DNA of 64,000 nt from Actinomycetota bacterium (GTDB taxonomy: Bacteria; Actinomycetota; Acidimicrobiia; Acidimicrobiales; Ilumatobacteraceae): the NCBI GenBank assembly GCA_016870215.1, contig VGCD01000001.1, positions 121,838 to 185,837 of the forward strand, read 5' to 3'. Of the stretch, positions 45,768-53,199 are shown in pieces. The notes below the pieces were generated by a model. It saw only the letters and a list, made by a program, of their open reading frames with translations. It was not told the DNA's origin and made no database searches. Each line of letters begins with the position of its first letter. Position 1 is the first letter of the stretch. A program made the position numbers and the translations under genes.

Positions 45768-45841
45768 TGCCGGCGGAGGGACTCGAACCCCCAACACGCA
45801 GGACCTAAACCTGCTGCCTCTGCCAATTGGGCTACGCCGGC
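45768..45841 (-). tRNA. tRNA with UAG anticodon (Leu by anticodon), short variable loop
   Basis: 74 nt, no encoded CCA. The acceptor stem GCCGGCG/CGCCGGC has 7 perfect pairs. The D stem is GCC/GGC. The anticodon stem GCAGG/CCTGC closes the loop TTTAGGT, so positions 34-36 are UAG, which reads the leucine codon CUA. The T arm is GGGGG-TTCGAGT-CCCTC. The variable region is only five bases (GTGTT). Bacterial leucine tRNAs normally carry a long variable arm, so either this is an atypical class-I-shaped leucine tRNA or its charging identity differs from its anticodon. Confidence 0.85.
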
Positions 45842-45881
45842 GAGAGTCTCAATGTATCGCCGGTGCTGACAGACTGAGGAG

Positions 45882-47411
45882 GTGACAACGACAGCCACCC
45901 CCATCAGCCTCGACACCGATGTTCTTCGTACGCAACTCGGACTAGCCGACTGCGTGGTGGACGAATCGTCATTGATGAACAGCGTTCGTCGCTTCGCTGA
46001 GCAGAAGATCGTTCTTCCGACATTTTCTGAACTTGCCGACCCGTCGCGAATCGACGCACAACGAGTGGCCGGTGTTGACAAGAACGCGGCAGATCCCCGC
46101 AACCTGTTTCGCGTTCACTGGTACAACAACCTCGACGGTGACCGTGTGTCTGTTCCTGACCATGTTGTGCTCGGGCCGGAAGTAACAGGCGTCGAGAGCC
46201 CGATCATCGTGGTGTTCGGTGATCGTTTCCCGATGATCACGGCGCACAAGGTGCTTGCCGCGTATTCATGTTTTGCCCCGCGCGTCATCACTGGTCAGTT
46301 CGACCCCACTCGTCATCGTGCTGTGTGGCCTTCCACCGGCAACTATGCACGCGGCGGCATTGCCATCAGTCGACTGATGGGTTCGCGTGGTGTTGCTGTG
46401 CTTCCCGCTGGCATGTCTCAAGAGCGATTCGACTGGCTCGATCGTTGGGTCGCAGATCCGGCTGACATCGTTCGCACTCCTGGCACTGAGAGCAACGTCA
46501 AAGAGATCTATGACGCCTGCAATGAGATGGCCAAGGACCCGACGAACTTCATTTTGAATCAGTTCTGTGAGTTCGGAAACTATGTCGGCCACTACACGGT
46601 CACAGGTCGTGCGCTCGGGCATGTCTTCGAGACTGTGCGACGTGCGTCGGGTCGCGATCTTCGACTTGCAGCATTTACTTCGGCTACTGGGTCTGCCGGA
46701 ACTATTGCTGCCGGAGATCGCCTGAAAGATGACTTTGGCGCTCGCATCGTGTCGGTCGAAGCACTTGAGTGCCCGACAATGCTCGAAAACGGTTTCGGTG
46801 AGCACAACATCCAAGGAATCGGCGACAAACACATTCCTCTCATCCACAACGTGATGAACACCGACGTGGTGTGCGCGGTGTCTGATCGTGTCACCGATGA
46901 GCTCGACGTGTTGTTCAACACCGCGGTCGGCCAGAACTATCTCGCCGATCGCAAGGGTTTCTCCGCGGAACTCATCGACGCGTTGACGCATTTCGGGTTT
47001 TCCTCCATCTGCAATGTCACTGCGGCCATCAAGACTGCCAAGTTGCTTGGTCTCGGGCCAGACGATGCGCTCATCACCGTGGCCACCGACGGCAGTGCGT
47101 TGTACCCGAGCGAACGAGTCAAGACCCTGTCCCGTCGTTTCAATGATGATTTCACCGCACTTGATGCTGCAGAAGTGTTCAGCGAGCATTGGGGCAATGT
47201 CACCACCGACCACATGATTGAGTGCACTGAAGGCGACAAGAACCGAATCTTCAACCTTGGGTACTACACCTGGGTCGAGCAACAAGGAACTCCGCTGAAT
47301 GTGTTTGAAGCGCGCCGCAGCCAGTCATTCTGGCGATCTTTGCGTGACTACATGCCTGTGTGGGACGGACTCATCGGTGAGTTCAACGCCCGTGTCGCAG
47401 CTACGAAGTAG
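45882..47411 (+). CDS. fold-type II PLP-dependent enzyme (cysteine-synthase-like)
   Basis: 509 aa, GTG 45882. PLP features: Lys in [16 protein letters not shown], the substrate loop [14 protein letters not shown] and glycine loop [19 protein letters not shown]. It is longer than cysteine synthase, with added N- and C-terminal parts, and belongs to a little-studied group of 'PLP-dependent beta-family' proteins; the reaction is unknown. GAGGAG directly abuts the GTG, too close for normal use, so the start is uncertain. The following gene is a second fold-type II PLP enzyme, 24 bp away. Confidence 0.75.
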   Translation: MTTTATPISLDTDVLRTQLGLADCVVDESSLMNSVRRFAEQKIVLPTFSELADPSRIDAQRVAGVDKNAADPRNLFRVHWYNNLDGDRVSVPDHVVLGPEVTGVESPIIVVFGDRFPMITAHKVLAAYSCFAPRVITGQFDPTRHRAVWPSTGNYARGGIAISRLMGSRGVAVLPAGMSQERFDWLDRWVADPADIVRTPGTESNVKEIYDACNEMAKDPTNFILNQFCEFGNYVGHYTVTGRALGHVFETVRRASGRDLRLAAFTSATGSAGTIAAGDRLKDDFGARIVSVEALECPTMLENGFGEHNIQGIGDKHIPLIHNVMNTDVVCAVSDRVTDELDVLFNTAVGQNYLADRKGFSAELIDALTHFGFSSICNVTAAIKTAKLLGLGPDDALITVATDGSALYPSERVKTLSRRFNDDFTALDAAEVFSEHWGNVTTDHMIECTEGDKNRIFNLGYYTWVEQQGTPLNVFEARRSQSFWRSLRDYMPVWDGLIGEFNARVAATK

Positions 47412-47435
47412 TTCTGGTTTCTACAAGGCGTGCCG

Positions 47436-48722
47436 ATGAATCTTGAGTGCGCGGTGTGTGGCGCGACGGTGCCCATCACAACTCCGTTGTCATGGCAGTG
47501 CCCCAATGTGACGAGTAGCAATCGGCAACACGTTCTGCATTTTCGTGGCGATGTCTCATTGAATGTTATTGACAGAGAGCAGAATCCGTATCTCGCATAC
47601 CGATCCTTGATGGCAGTCGACGCTTTTGGAGCGGCCATTGGTCTTGACGACGAAGCGCGGTGTCGCATCATTGTGGACGCAGATGCACAAGTTGAAAAGG
47701 TGGCAGGCACGGGGTTTCGAGTAACGCCACTTGAACGAGCGAACCAATTGTCTGATGCGCTCGGGTTCAGCACCAACGGTGGCATTTGGGTGAAGAACGA
47801 CACGGGAAACGTCGCGGGGTCACACAAAGCGCGGCACCTCTTCGGAATTCTGTTGCATTTGCTGATGGCAGAAAAAGCCAGTGTTGTTCCTTGGGCTCGC
47901 AGCTCGCGACCACCACTTGCGATTGCGTCGTGTGGAAATGCAGCAATTGCCGCGTCGACTCTCGCGCGTTCTGCGAATTGGCCGATATGCGTCTTTGTGC
48001 CTGTTGGTGCTGGGCGAGAAGTGTTGGATGTCATTTCGTCATTGGGTGCTGACATCATCGAGTGTCCGCGACGTACCGAGGATCCGCCCGGTGATCCGTG
48101 CATTCATCGTTTTCGAGAGGCAGTGTCAGGCGGTGCGATTCCGTTTTCAGTGCAGGGCACTGAGAATGCGTGGTGTCTCGATGGTGGTCGCACCATCGGC
48201 TGGGAATTGGCGTCGCAAGCATCTGATTTGTTTGACGGAGCGTCTTTCGACCGTGTCTTCGTGCAAGTAGGTGGTGGAGCATTCGTGTCGTGTGTCGGCG
48301 AGGGGCTGTTGCAGTTCGGCAATCGGCCTCACGTGCACGCTGTACAGACTGAAGGCTGCGCACCGCTTGCGCGCGCATGGGACGAGGCGAAGCGTCGGCG
48401 AGTGCTCGATGATGTCGAACATCATTGGGGTGAGTGCATGTGGCCTTGGGAGGCAACACCGCATTCTTTGGCAGACGGAATTCTGGACGACGAAACCTAC
48501 GACTGGTTGAGCGCGGTTTCCGTGATGAAACAGACCGGTGGGCACCCAGTGATTGCCACCGAAGATGTCGTGCACACCGCGTATTCCATGGCGCATGACT
48601 TCACTGATATTGACGTGAGCCCTACTGGCAGTGCAGGTTTGGCTGGTGTTCTGCAGATGCGACACGACATCGGTGACGATGAACGAATCGCTGTGATGTT
48701 CAGCGGCGTACGCCGCAGTTAG
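47436..48722 (+). CDS. threonine-synthase-like PLP enzyme
   Basis: 428 aa from ATG 47436 (GTG 47430 possible). A short CxxC segment (LECAVCGAT and SWQCPN) resembles the zinc-ribbon start of many threonine synthases. Then come PLP lysine NDTGNVAGSHKARHL, SCGNAAIAASTLA, the glycine loop VQVGGGAFVSCVGEGL and SPTGSAGLAGVLQM. The TG-x-SHK context and gene pairing suggest a beta-replacing or eliminating enzyme on a hydroxy amino acid, but true ThrC identity is doubtful. The stop codon lies in the first copy of the 22-bp repeat. Confidence 0.78.
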   Translation: MNLECAVCGATVPITTPLSWQCPNVTSSNRQHVLHFRGDVSLNVIDREQNPYLAYRSLMAVDAFGAAIGLDDEARCRIIVDADAQVEKVAGTGFRVTPLERANQLSDALGFSTNGGIWVKNDTGNVAGSHKARHLFGILLHLLMAEKASVVPWARSSRPPLAIASCGNAAIAASTLARSANWPICVFVPVGAGREVLDVISSLGADIIECPRRTEDPPGDPCIHRFREAVSGGAIPFSVQGTENAWCLDGGRTIGWELASQASDLFDGASFDRVFVQVGGGAFVSCVGEGLLQFGNRPHVHAVQTEGCAPLARAWDEAKRRRVLDDVEHHWGECMWPWEATPHSLADGILDDETYDWLSAVSVMKQTGGHPVIATEDVVHTAYSMAHDFTDIDVSPTGSAGLAGVLQMRHDIGDDERIAVMFSGVRRS

Positions 48723-48808
48723 ATATGTGGTACGCCGCAGTTGAATACGGCATACGCCGCAGTTGAATACGGCATACGCCGCAGTTGAATACGGCATACG
48801 CCGCAGTT
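48710..48808. repeat. 22-bp tandem repeat array, five copies
   Basis: ACGCCGCAGTT recurs at 48710, 48732, 48754, 48776 and 48798, exactly every 22 bp. The linker is GAATACGGCAT in three units and a variant in the first. Each unit contains GCCG and CGGC arms that can fold as a hairpin. Copy 1 contains the end of the threonine-synthase-like gene (stop TAG 48720-48722), and copy 5 touches the stop of the convergent carbonic anhydrase gene (48807-48809). The array fills the whole gap. Confidence 0.9.
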
Positions 48809-49340
48809 AGGCAGTTACCTCGAGCAGTCGACCATTGTCGACGTCGTACACGAAGCCGCGAATGTGGTTCTTGTGCAGGAGAAATGGCGAGTGTCGAAGT
48901 CGGTTGATGCTCTGTCTCGTGTCTTCGAATGGGTCACGAAATGATTCAAAACTCCACCACGGCTTCACGCCTGTTTCATTCTCGAGTTGCTGTTTGAACT
49001 CATCTTCGCGAAGCGATTGCAGTCCACAGTTTGTGTGGTGCACGAGGAGAACTTCCTGAGTTCCGAGCACGCGCTGCGAGATGACGAGCGAACGAACGAC
49101 GTCGTCTGTGACAACTCCACCTGCATTACGAATGATGTGAGCATCACCGTGTGACAGCCCGAGCATCTGGAAGATGTCCATGCGACTGTCCATGCACGCC
49201 ACGATGGCCAAGTGACGTCGTGGCGAGAGCTGAAGTCCGTGGTCTGCGAAGGACTCGACGTAGCGCGCATTGTGGTCGAGCAGTTCGTCTGCATTGGGCT
49301 GAAAGTCGTCAATAGTCACGCGGAGGACATTCTTCTTCAT
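48807..49340 (-). CDS. beta-class carbonic anhydrase
   Basis: 177 aa from ATG 49340 (MKKNVLRVTIDDFQPNADELL), preceded by GGAGG. Zinc ligands Cys49 (in CMDSR, with Asp51 and Arg53), His102 and Cys105 (HHTNCG) are all present, so it should convert CO2 and bicarbonate. It belongs to the short clade common in actinobacteria. The reading frame continues upstream to 49424 but without need. It is divergent from clpP with a palindrome between. Confidence 0.92.
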   Translation of the reverse strand: MKKNVLRVTIDDFQPNADELLDHNARYVESFADHGLQLSPRRHLAIVACMDSRMDIFQMLGLSHGDAHIIRNAGGVVTDDVVRSLVISQRVLGTQEVLLVHHTNCGLQSLREDEFKQQLENETGVKPWWSFESFRDPFEDTRQSINRLRHSPFLLHKNHIRGFVYDVDNGRLLEVTA

Positions 49341-49353
49341 CAGCCTCCGTCGC

Positions 49354-49364
49354 TGGGAATCCCA
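49354..49364. promoter_or_regulatory. 11-bp palindrome between carbonic anhydrase and clpP genes
   Basis: TGGGAATCCCA is a perfect dyad in the 47-bp gap, 13 bp from the carbonic anhydrase start and 23 bp from ATG 49388 of clpP. It could be a shared operator, but it is short and may be chance. Confidence 0.3.
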
Positions 49365-49387
49365 TGGTGCGAGATAGCCTTCCGGAC

Positions 49388-49990
49388 ATGGCGAATCCAC
49401 AACTTCCCGCGCAGCCAGTGGCACTCGATGCCAGTGCAGACCCGCGATCCGACATCTTCACTCGATTGCTGAAGAACCGGGTGGTCATGTTGGGAACCGA
49501 TGTGAATGATGACATCGCCAATCAGATCTGTGCCCAGTTGCTGTACCTCGAGGGCGAAGACCCAAACGCCGATATTTGGTTGTACATCAACAGCCCTGGC
49601 GGATCGGTCACGGCGGGCATGGCCATTTACGACACCATGCAGTTCGTCAGCTGCGACATCGCAACGGTGTGCATGGGTCTCGCCGCCTCGATGGGCCAGT
49701 TCTTGCTCACCGCTGGTTCAAGCGGCAAGCGATACACGTTGCCGAACGCACGCATCATGATGCACCAGCCACTCGCCGGTCTTCGCGGTCAAGCAGCAGA
49801 CATTGCAATTCAGGCTGAGCAATTGGCGTTCACCAAGCGTCGTATGGCCGAACTCATCGCGCATCACTCCGGACGAGAAATCGATCAGATTCGTGCCGAC
49901 AGCGAGCGTGACCGTTGGTTCACCGCTGAAGAAGCGCAGCAATACGGCTTGGTCGACCACGTCATCGTGCGACGCGGCGAGCTTCGCTAG
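49388..49990 (+). CDS. clpP: ATP-dependent Clp protease proteolytic subunit
   Basis: 200 aa from ATG 49388; ATG 49364 overlaps the palindrome. Serine peptidase forming a 14-mer barrel with a Clp ATPase. Catalytic Ser101 in GLAASMGQFLL, His126 in NARIMMHQP, and an Asp in the REIDQIRADSERD region. It stands alone here: neither a second clpP nor clpX adjoins it, although many actinobacteria have a clpP1P2-clpX operon. Confidence 0.95.
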   Translation: MANPQLPAQPVALDASADPRSDIFTRLLKNRVVMLGTDVNDDIANQICAQLLYLEGEDPNADIWLYINSPGGSVTAGMAIYDTMQFVSCDIATVCMGLAASMGQFLLTAGSSGKRYTLPNARIMMHQPLAGLRGQAADIAIQAEQLAFTKRRMAELIAHHSGREIDQIRADSERDRWFTAEEAQQYGLVDHVIVRRGELR

Positions 49991-50000
49991 TAGAAAAGAA

Positions 50001-50016
50001 GCTTCCTCACGGAAGC
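50001..50016 (-). terminator. hairpin with T-rich tail at the lipoprotein gene end
   Basis: GCTTCC and GGAAGC enclose a 4-nt loop. On the reverse strand the stem is followed by TTCTTTTC, the look of an intrinsic terminator for the lipoprotein gene. It contains that gene's stop codon and lies 10 bp after the convergent clpP stop. Confidence 0.6.
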
Positions 50017-50522
50017 GTCGTAGATTCAGCAGTCGTTGTAGCTGTTGTCTCTGTTGACTCGGTGCTCACCGTCGAGTCTGTCGGTGGGGAAGTCGTTGAA
50101 GTGGCAACGCGTGGTGGAACCACGGTGACGCCAGTAGAGATATCGACTGCACAAGTGTCTTTCACCCATGCAGCGACGGCCTGAGCAGACATGTTCGCGG
50201 CGTACGCCATGTCCGCGATCTTCTGCACGTCATCGGTGTTGTTGGGGTTCAGCCGTGACGCTGTGTCGAGAAGGTTTGTGAGCACTGTGAAGTCTTCCTC
50301 GATGGTCAGCGGCGCAACTTTCAGGAGCCGTTTGTAGCGAGCGACCTGAGCGACCACATCACCGCCCGTATCCATCGGTTGGCCAATCTCGGGAAGCTCA
50401 TCAGCAAGCTGCTTGCAAAACGCGTTACTCGACCTCTCGTCACCTGAGCAGGCGGCGAGCGCGACTGCCACGACACCAAGAATCACTGCCTTCGCCACGA
50501 TCTTGCTTCGTCGCGTACACAT
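50007..50522 (-). CDS. secreted lipoprotein of unknown function
   Basis: 171 aa from ATG 50522. Signal peptide MCTRRSKIVAKAVILGVVAVALAAC with lipobox ALAAC gives a lipid-anchored protein. The mature part has two predicted helical stretches (NAFCKQLADELPEIG, TIEEDFTVLTNLLDTASRLN) with cysteines, and a Thr/Ser/Pro-rich tail (TSTTSPPTDSTVS) like a cell-wall-spanning or glycosylated linker. No known family recognised. It is divergent from comM, 42 bp apart. Confidence 0.75.
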   Translation of the reverse strand: MCTRRSKIVAKAVILGVVAVALAACSGDERSSNAFCKQLADELPEIGQPMDTGGDVVAQVARYKRLLKVAPLTIEEDFTVLTNLLDTASRLNPNNTDDVQKIADMAYAANMSAQAVAAWVKDTCAVDISTGVTVVPPRVATSTTSPPTDSTVSTESTETTATTTAESTTLP

Positions 50523-50564
50523 CGTGACCGATTCTGTCAGAAGTCGACGGCGAAGGGGCACCAC

Positions 50565-52070
50565 ATGTTCGCGGCAATCAACTCTGCAGTGTTGCTCGGA
50601 GCCCAAGGCCATTGCGTCACGGTCGAAGCGCACATTGGCATGGGCATCCCTGGTTTCACTGTTGTCGGCCTTCCTGATGAGGCGTGCAGAGAGTCACGAG
50701 ATCGTGTGCGTGCAGCGCTTTTGTCGAGCGATTTTCCGTGGCCAAATCGTCGCGTCACCATCAATCTTGCCGGTGCATCGGTACGAAAAGGTGGTGCGTC
50801 GCTTGACCTTGCAATTGCAATCGCGCTACTAGTTGCGCAAGAAGAAGTTGCTGCAAGTGTCGTGGGTGAACTTGCATTTCTCGCAGAACTCGGTCTCGAC
50901 GGGTCGTTGCGCAGCACCCCGGGCACCGCGCCGCTTGTTGCGTCCGTGAGCGGCAAGTCTGTGGTGGTCGCTGCTGCATGCGCGCATGAAGCACTCATCG
51001 CATCTCCGGTGAACGTGTTCGGTGAGAACACGCTTCGTGACGTTGTCGCTTGTCTTCGCGGTCAACAGCAATGGTCACCAGCGACAACTGCGAACTGCGG
51101 CGAACAGGTGGAAACAGTTCCAGACCTCGCCGATGTGTGTGGGCAACCGTGGGCAAGGCGCGCACTCGAGGTGGCAGCTGCAGGCCATCACAATTTGTTC
51201 CTCATCGGCCCTCCTGGGGCAGGTAAGTCGATGCTGGCACGACGCTTGCCTGGGCTTCTTCCTCGACTTGGTCCGAACGAGGCATTCGAAGTTGCGATGG
51301 TGCACAGTGCGGCGTCGCAGGCAGGCAACATGCGAACCGCCAGTGATGTGCCGCCGTTTCGCGCGCCGCATCACAGCGCATCATTGGCCGCCATCATCGG
51401 GGGTGGCACCACCGCGATGCGTCCAGGCGAAGTCAGCCTCGCTTCACACGGTGTGTTGTTTCTCGACGAACTCGGTGAGTTTCCACCGTCGGTGCTCGAC
51501 GCACTTCGTCAGCCACTTGAAGACGGTGTCGTTCACGTGGCTCGCGCACGACACAGCGTCACCATGCCGGCTCGCTTCTTGCTCGTCGCTGCTACCAATC
51601 CTTGTCCGTGTGCGAATTCCGCTCCGGGTGCCTGCATATGTAGTCACGCCGATATTCGTCGCTACCAACGCCGGTTCAGTGGTCCGTTTCTCGATCGATT
51701 CGATTTGCGAGTCGCCGTCGAAGCACCGTCACCGTCCACGTTGGTCGACACGGTGCGCGGTGAGTCAACCATTCAGGTCGCAGCGCGTGTCGAGCGTGCG
51801 CGTTCCATTGCCATTAGTCGTCAGGGCCACGCGAACGCACAGTTATCGGTCGACGAACTCGACGTTCATGCCCATTTGTCGTCGAGTGCGCGTCTTGTGC
51901 TGATGGGCGAGTTGGAAGCGTCGCGGCTCACTGGTCGCGGGTATCACCGTGTGAGGCGGGTTGCCCGCACGTTGGCAGACCTCGACGCACACGACGATGA
52001 GTTGACCGAGGATCACGTACGTGAAGCACTACTCATGCGCGTCGCACTGCGCAATCCGTTACACGCATGA
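50565..52070 (+). CDS. comM: YifB/ComM-family Mg-chelatase-like AAA+ ATPase
   Basis: 501 aa. N-terminal Lon-protease-like fold (VEAHIGMGIPGFTVVGLPD, NLAGASVRKGGASLDLAIAIALL), then an AAA+ core with Walker A GPPGAGKSM and Walker B LFLDELGEF, and PFRAPHHSASLAAIIGGG. ComM is a helicase that extends strand invasion during natural transformation. It overlaps dprA by 4 bp, so the pair may work in DNA integration; no uptake machinery is in this window. Confidence 0.93.
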   Translation: MFAAINSAVLLGAQGHCVTVEAHIGMGIPGFTVVGLPDEACRESRDRVRAALLSSDFPWPNRRVTINLAGASVRKGGASLDLAIAIALLVAQEEVAASVVGELAFLAELGLDGSLRSTPGTAPLVASVSGKSVVVAAACAHEALIASPVNVFGENTLRDVVACLRGQQQWSPATTANCGEQVETVPDLADVCGQPWARRALEVAAAGHHNLFLIGPPGAGKSMLARRLPGLLPRLGPNEAFEVAMVHSAASQAGNMRTASDVPPFRAPHHSASLAAIIGGGTTAMRPGEVSLASHGVLFLDELGEFPPSVLDALRQPLEDGVVHVARARHSVTMPARFLLVAATNPCPCANSAPGACICSHADIRRYQRRFSGPFLDRFDLRVAVEAPSPSTLVDTVRGESTIQVAARVERARSIAISRQGHANAQLSVDELDVHAHLSSSARLVLMGELEASRLTGRGYHRVRRVARTLADLDAHDDELTEDHVREALLMRVALRNPLHA

Positions 52071-53176
52071 GCGACCATCCTGACTGGGTGTATGCAGCGG
52101 CACTGTGTGCACTGCCCCTGCAGACTCCGGCACGAGTGCGCACACTCATGCGTGCAGGAACACCAGCACAGGTCTTTGCTGCCATTCGCTGTCGCAAGGG
52201 AAATGTCGATGGCATCGACTCTGAGCTTCTGTTGGTGTGGCGTCGCCATGCGGACACTGACTTGGGTGACCTGCAAGATCGATACACACATGCCGGCGTG
52301 CGAGTGATCACGGAACGAGACGTCGACTATCCCTGGCCACTGCGGGGTGATCCGGCCGCACCGGCCGTGGTGTTCGTGAAGGGTTCACTCGAGGTGCTTG
52401 ACCGCCGACGAGTGGCCATCATCGGTACGCGGCGGGCGAGCAATGGTGGCAGGCACTTTGCTCGAGAACTCGGTGCGGCACTTGCCGAACGTGATGTGTG
52501 CGTCGTGTCGGGGTTGGCTCGTGGCATCGACGGAGAAGGGCATCGAGGTGCGTTGAGTGTGCATCGCTTTCCACACCACGCCCTCGGCGTCGTGGCCTCG
52601 GGTCTTGATGTTGTCTATCCGCCCGAGCACGCCGATTTGTGGCACGCAGTTGCAGCACGCGGTTTGTTGTTGTCCGAAACCCCACTCGGGTCACGCCCAG
52701 AGGCTCATCGGTTTCCAATGCGCAATCGAATTCTTGCGGCATTGAGTGAAGTCGTCGTCGTGGTCGAATCGGCTGCCACTGGCGGGTCAATGTCGACCGT
52801 CAGAGAGGCCGAACGGCGCGGTGTTGACGTCATGGCGGTACCTGGTCGACCAGGAGTGCGCACCAGCGAGGGAACGAATGCATTGCTACGCGATGGATGT
52901 GCACCAGTCACCAGCGTTGACGATGTTCTCGTGGCTCTCGGGCTCGACACTCGAAAGTCACGTCCCCAATGTGATGTGCGTCCTGCTCCGGTTGGTGTCG
53001 AGCAATGCGTGGTGGCCGCGCTCACGAATCAGCCGGGCACCATCGATTCATTGTCACTAGCAACTGCACTCTCGGTGGTTGACATCGCACTCGCACTCGG
53101 ACGTCTCGAGACCGTTGGCTGGGTGGCGCAATCTGGTGCGTGGTGGGAGCTTTTGCCCAGTGTCCACAGTGGCTGA
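52067..53176 (+). CDS. dprA: DNA processing protein DprA
   Basis: 369 aa. Loads RecA on incoming single-stranded DNA. The Rossmann-like DprA core shows VAIIGTRRASNGGRHFARELG, VVSGLARGIDGEGHRGAL, GVVASGLDVVYPPEH and FPMRNRILAALSEVVVVVESAATGGSMSTVREA. An N-terminal SAM-like region and C-terminal winged-helix region (QPGTIDSLSLATALSVVDIALALGRLE) frame it. It is followed by the xer gene, as in Streptomyces. Confidence 0.95.
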   Translation: MSDHPDWVYAAALCALPLQTPARVRTLMRAGTPAQVFAAIRCRKGNVDGIDSELLLVWRRHADTDLGDLQDRYTHAGVRVITERDVDYPWPLRGDPAAPAVVFVKGSLEVLDRRRVAIIGTRRASNGGRHFARELGAALAERDVCVVSGLARGIDGEGHRGALSVHRFPHHALGVVASGLDVVYPPEHADLWHAVAARGLLLSETPLGSRPEAHRFPMRNRILAALSEVVVVVESAATGGSMSTVREAERRGVDVMAVPGRPGVRTSEGTNALLRDGCAPVTSVDDVLVALGLDTRKSRPQCDVRPAPVGVEQCVVAALTNQPGTIDSLSLATALSVVDIALALGRLETVGWVAQSGAWWELLPSVHSG

Positions 53177-53199
53177 ACTGATGGAAGTACCGTGGACGC

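Noticed and set aside
46266-47285. 339-codon open frame antisense to the PLP-enzyme gene
   Set aside because: Shadow of the coding frame on the other strand, with no recognisable domain.
48710-48808. CRISPR array
   Set aside because: The 22-bp period is a direct tandem repeat without unique spacers, and no cas genes are present.
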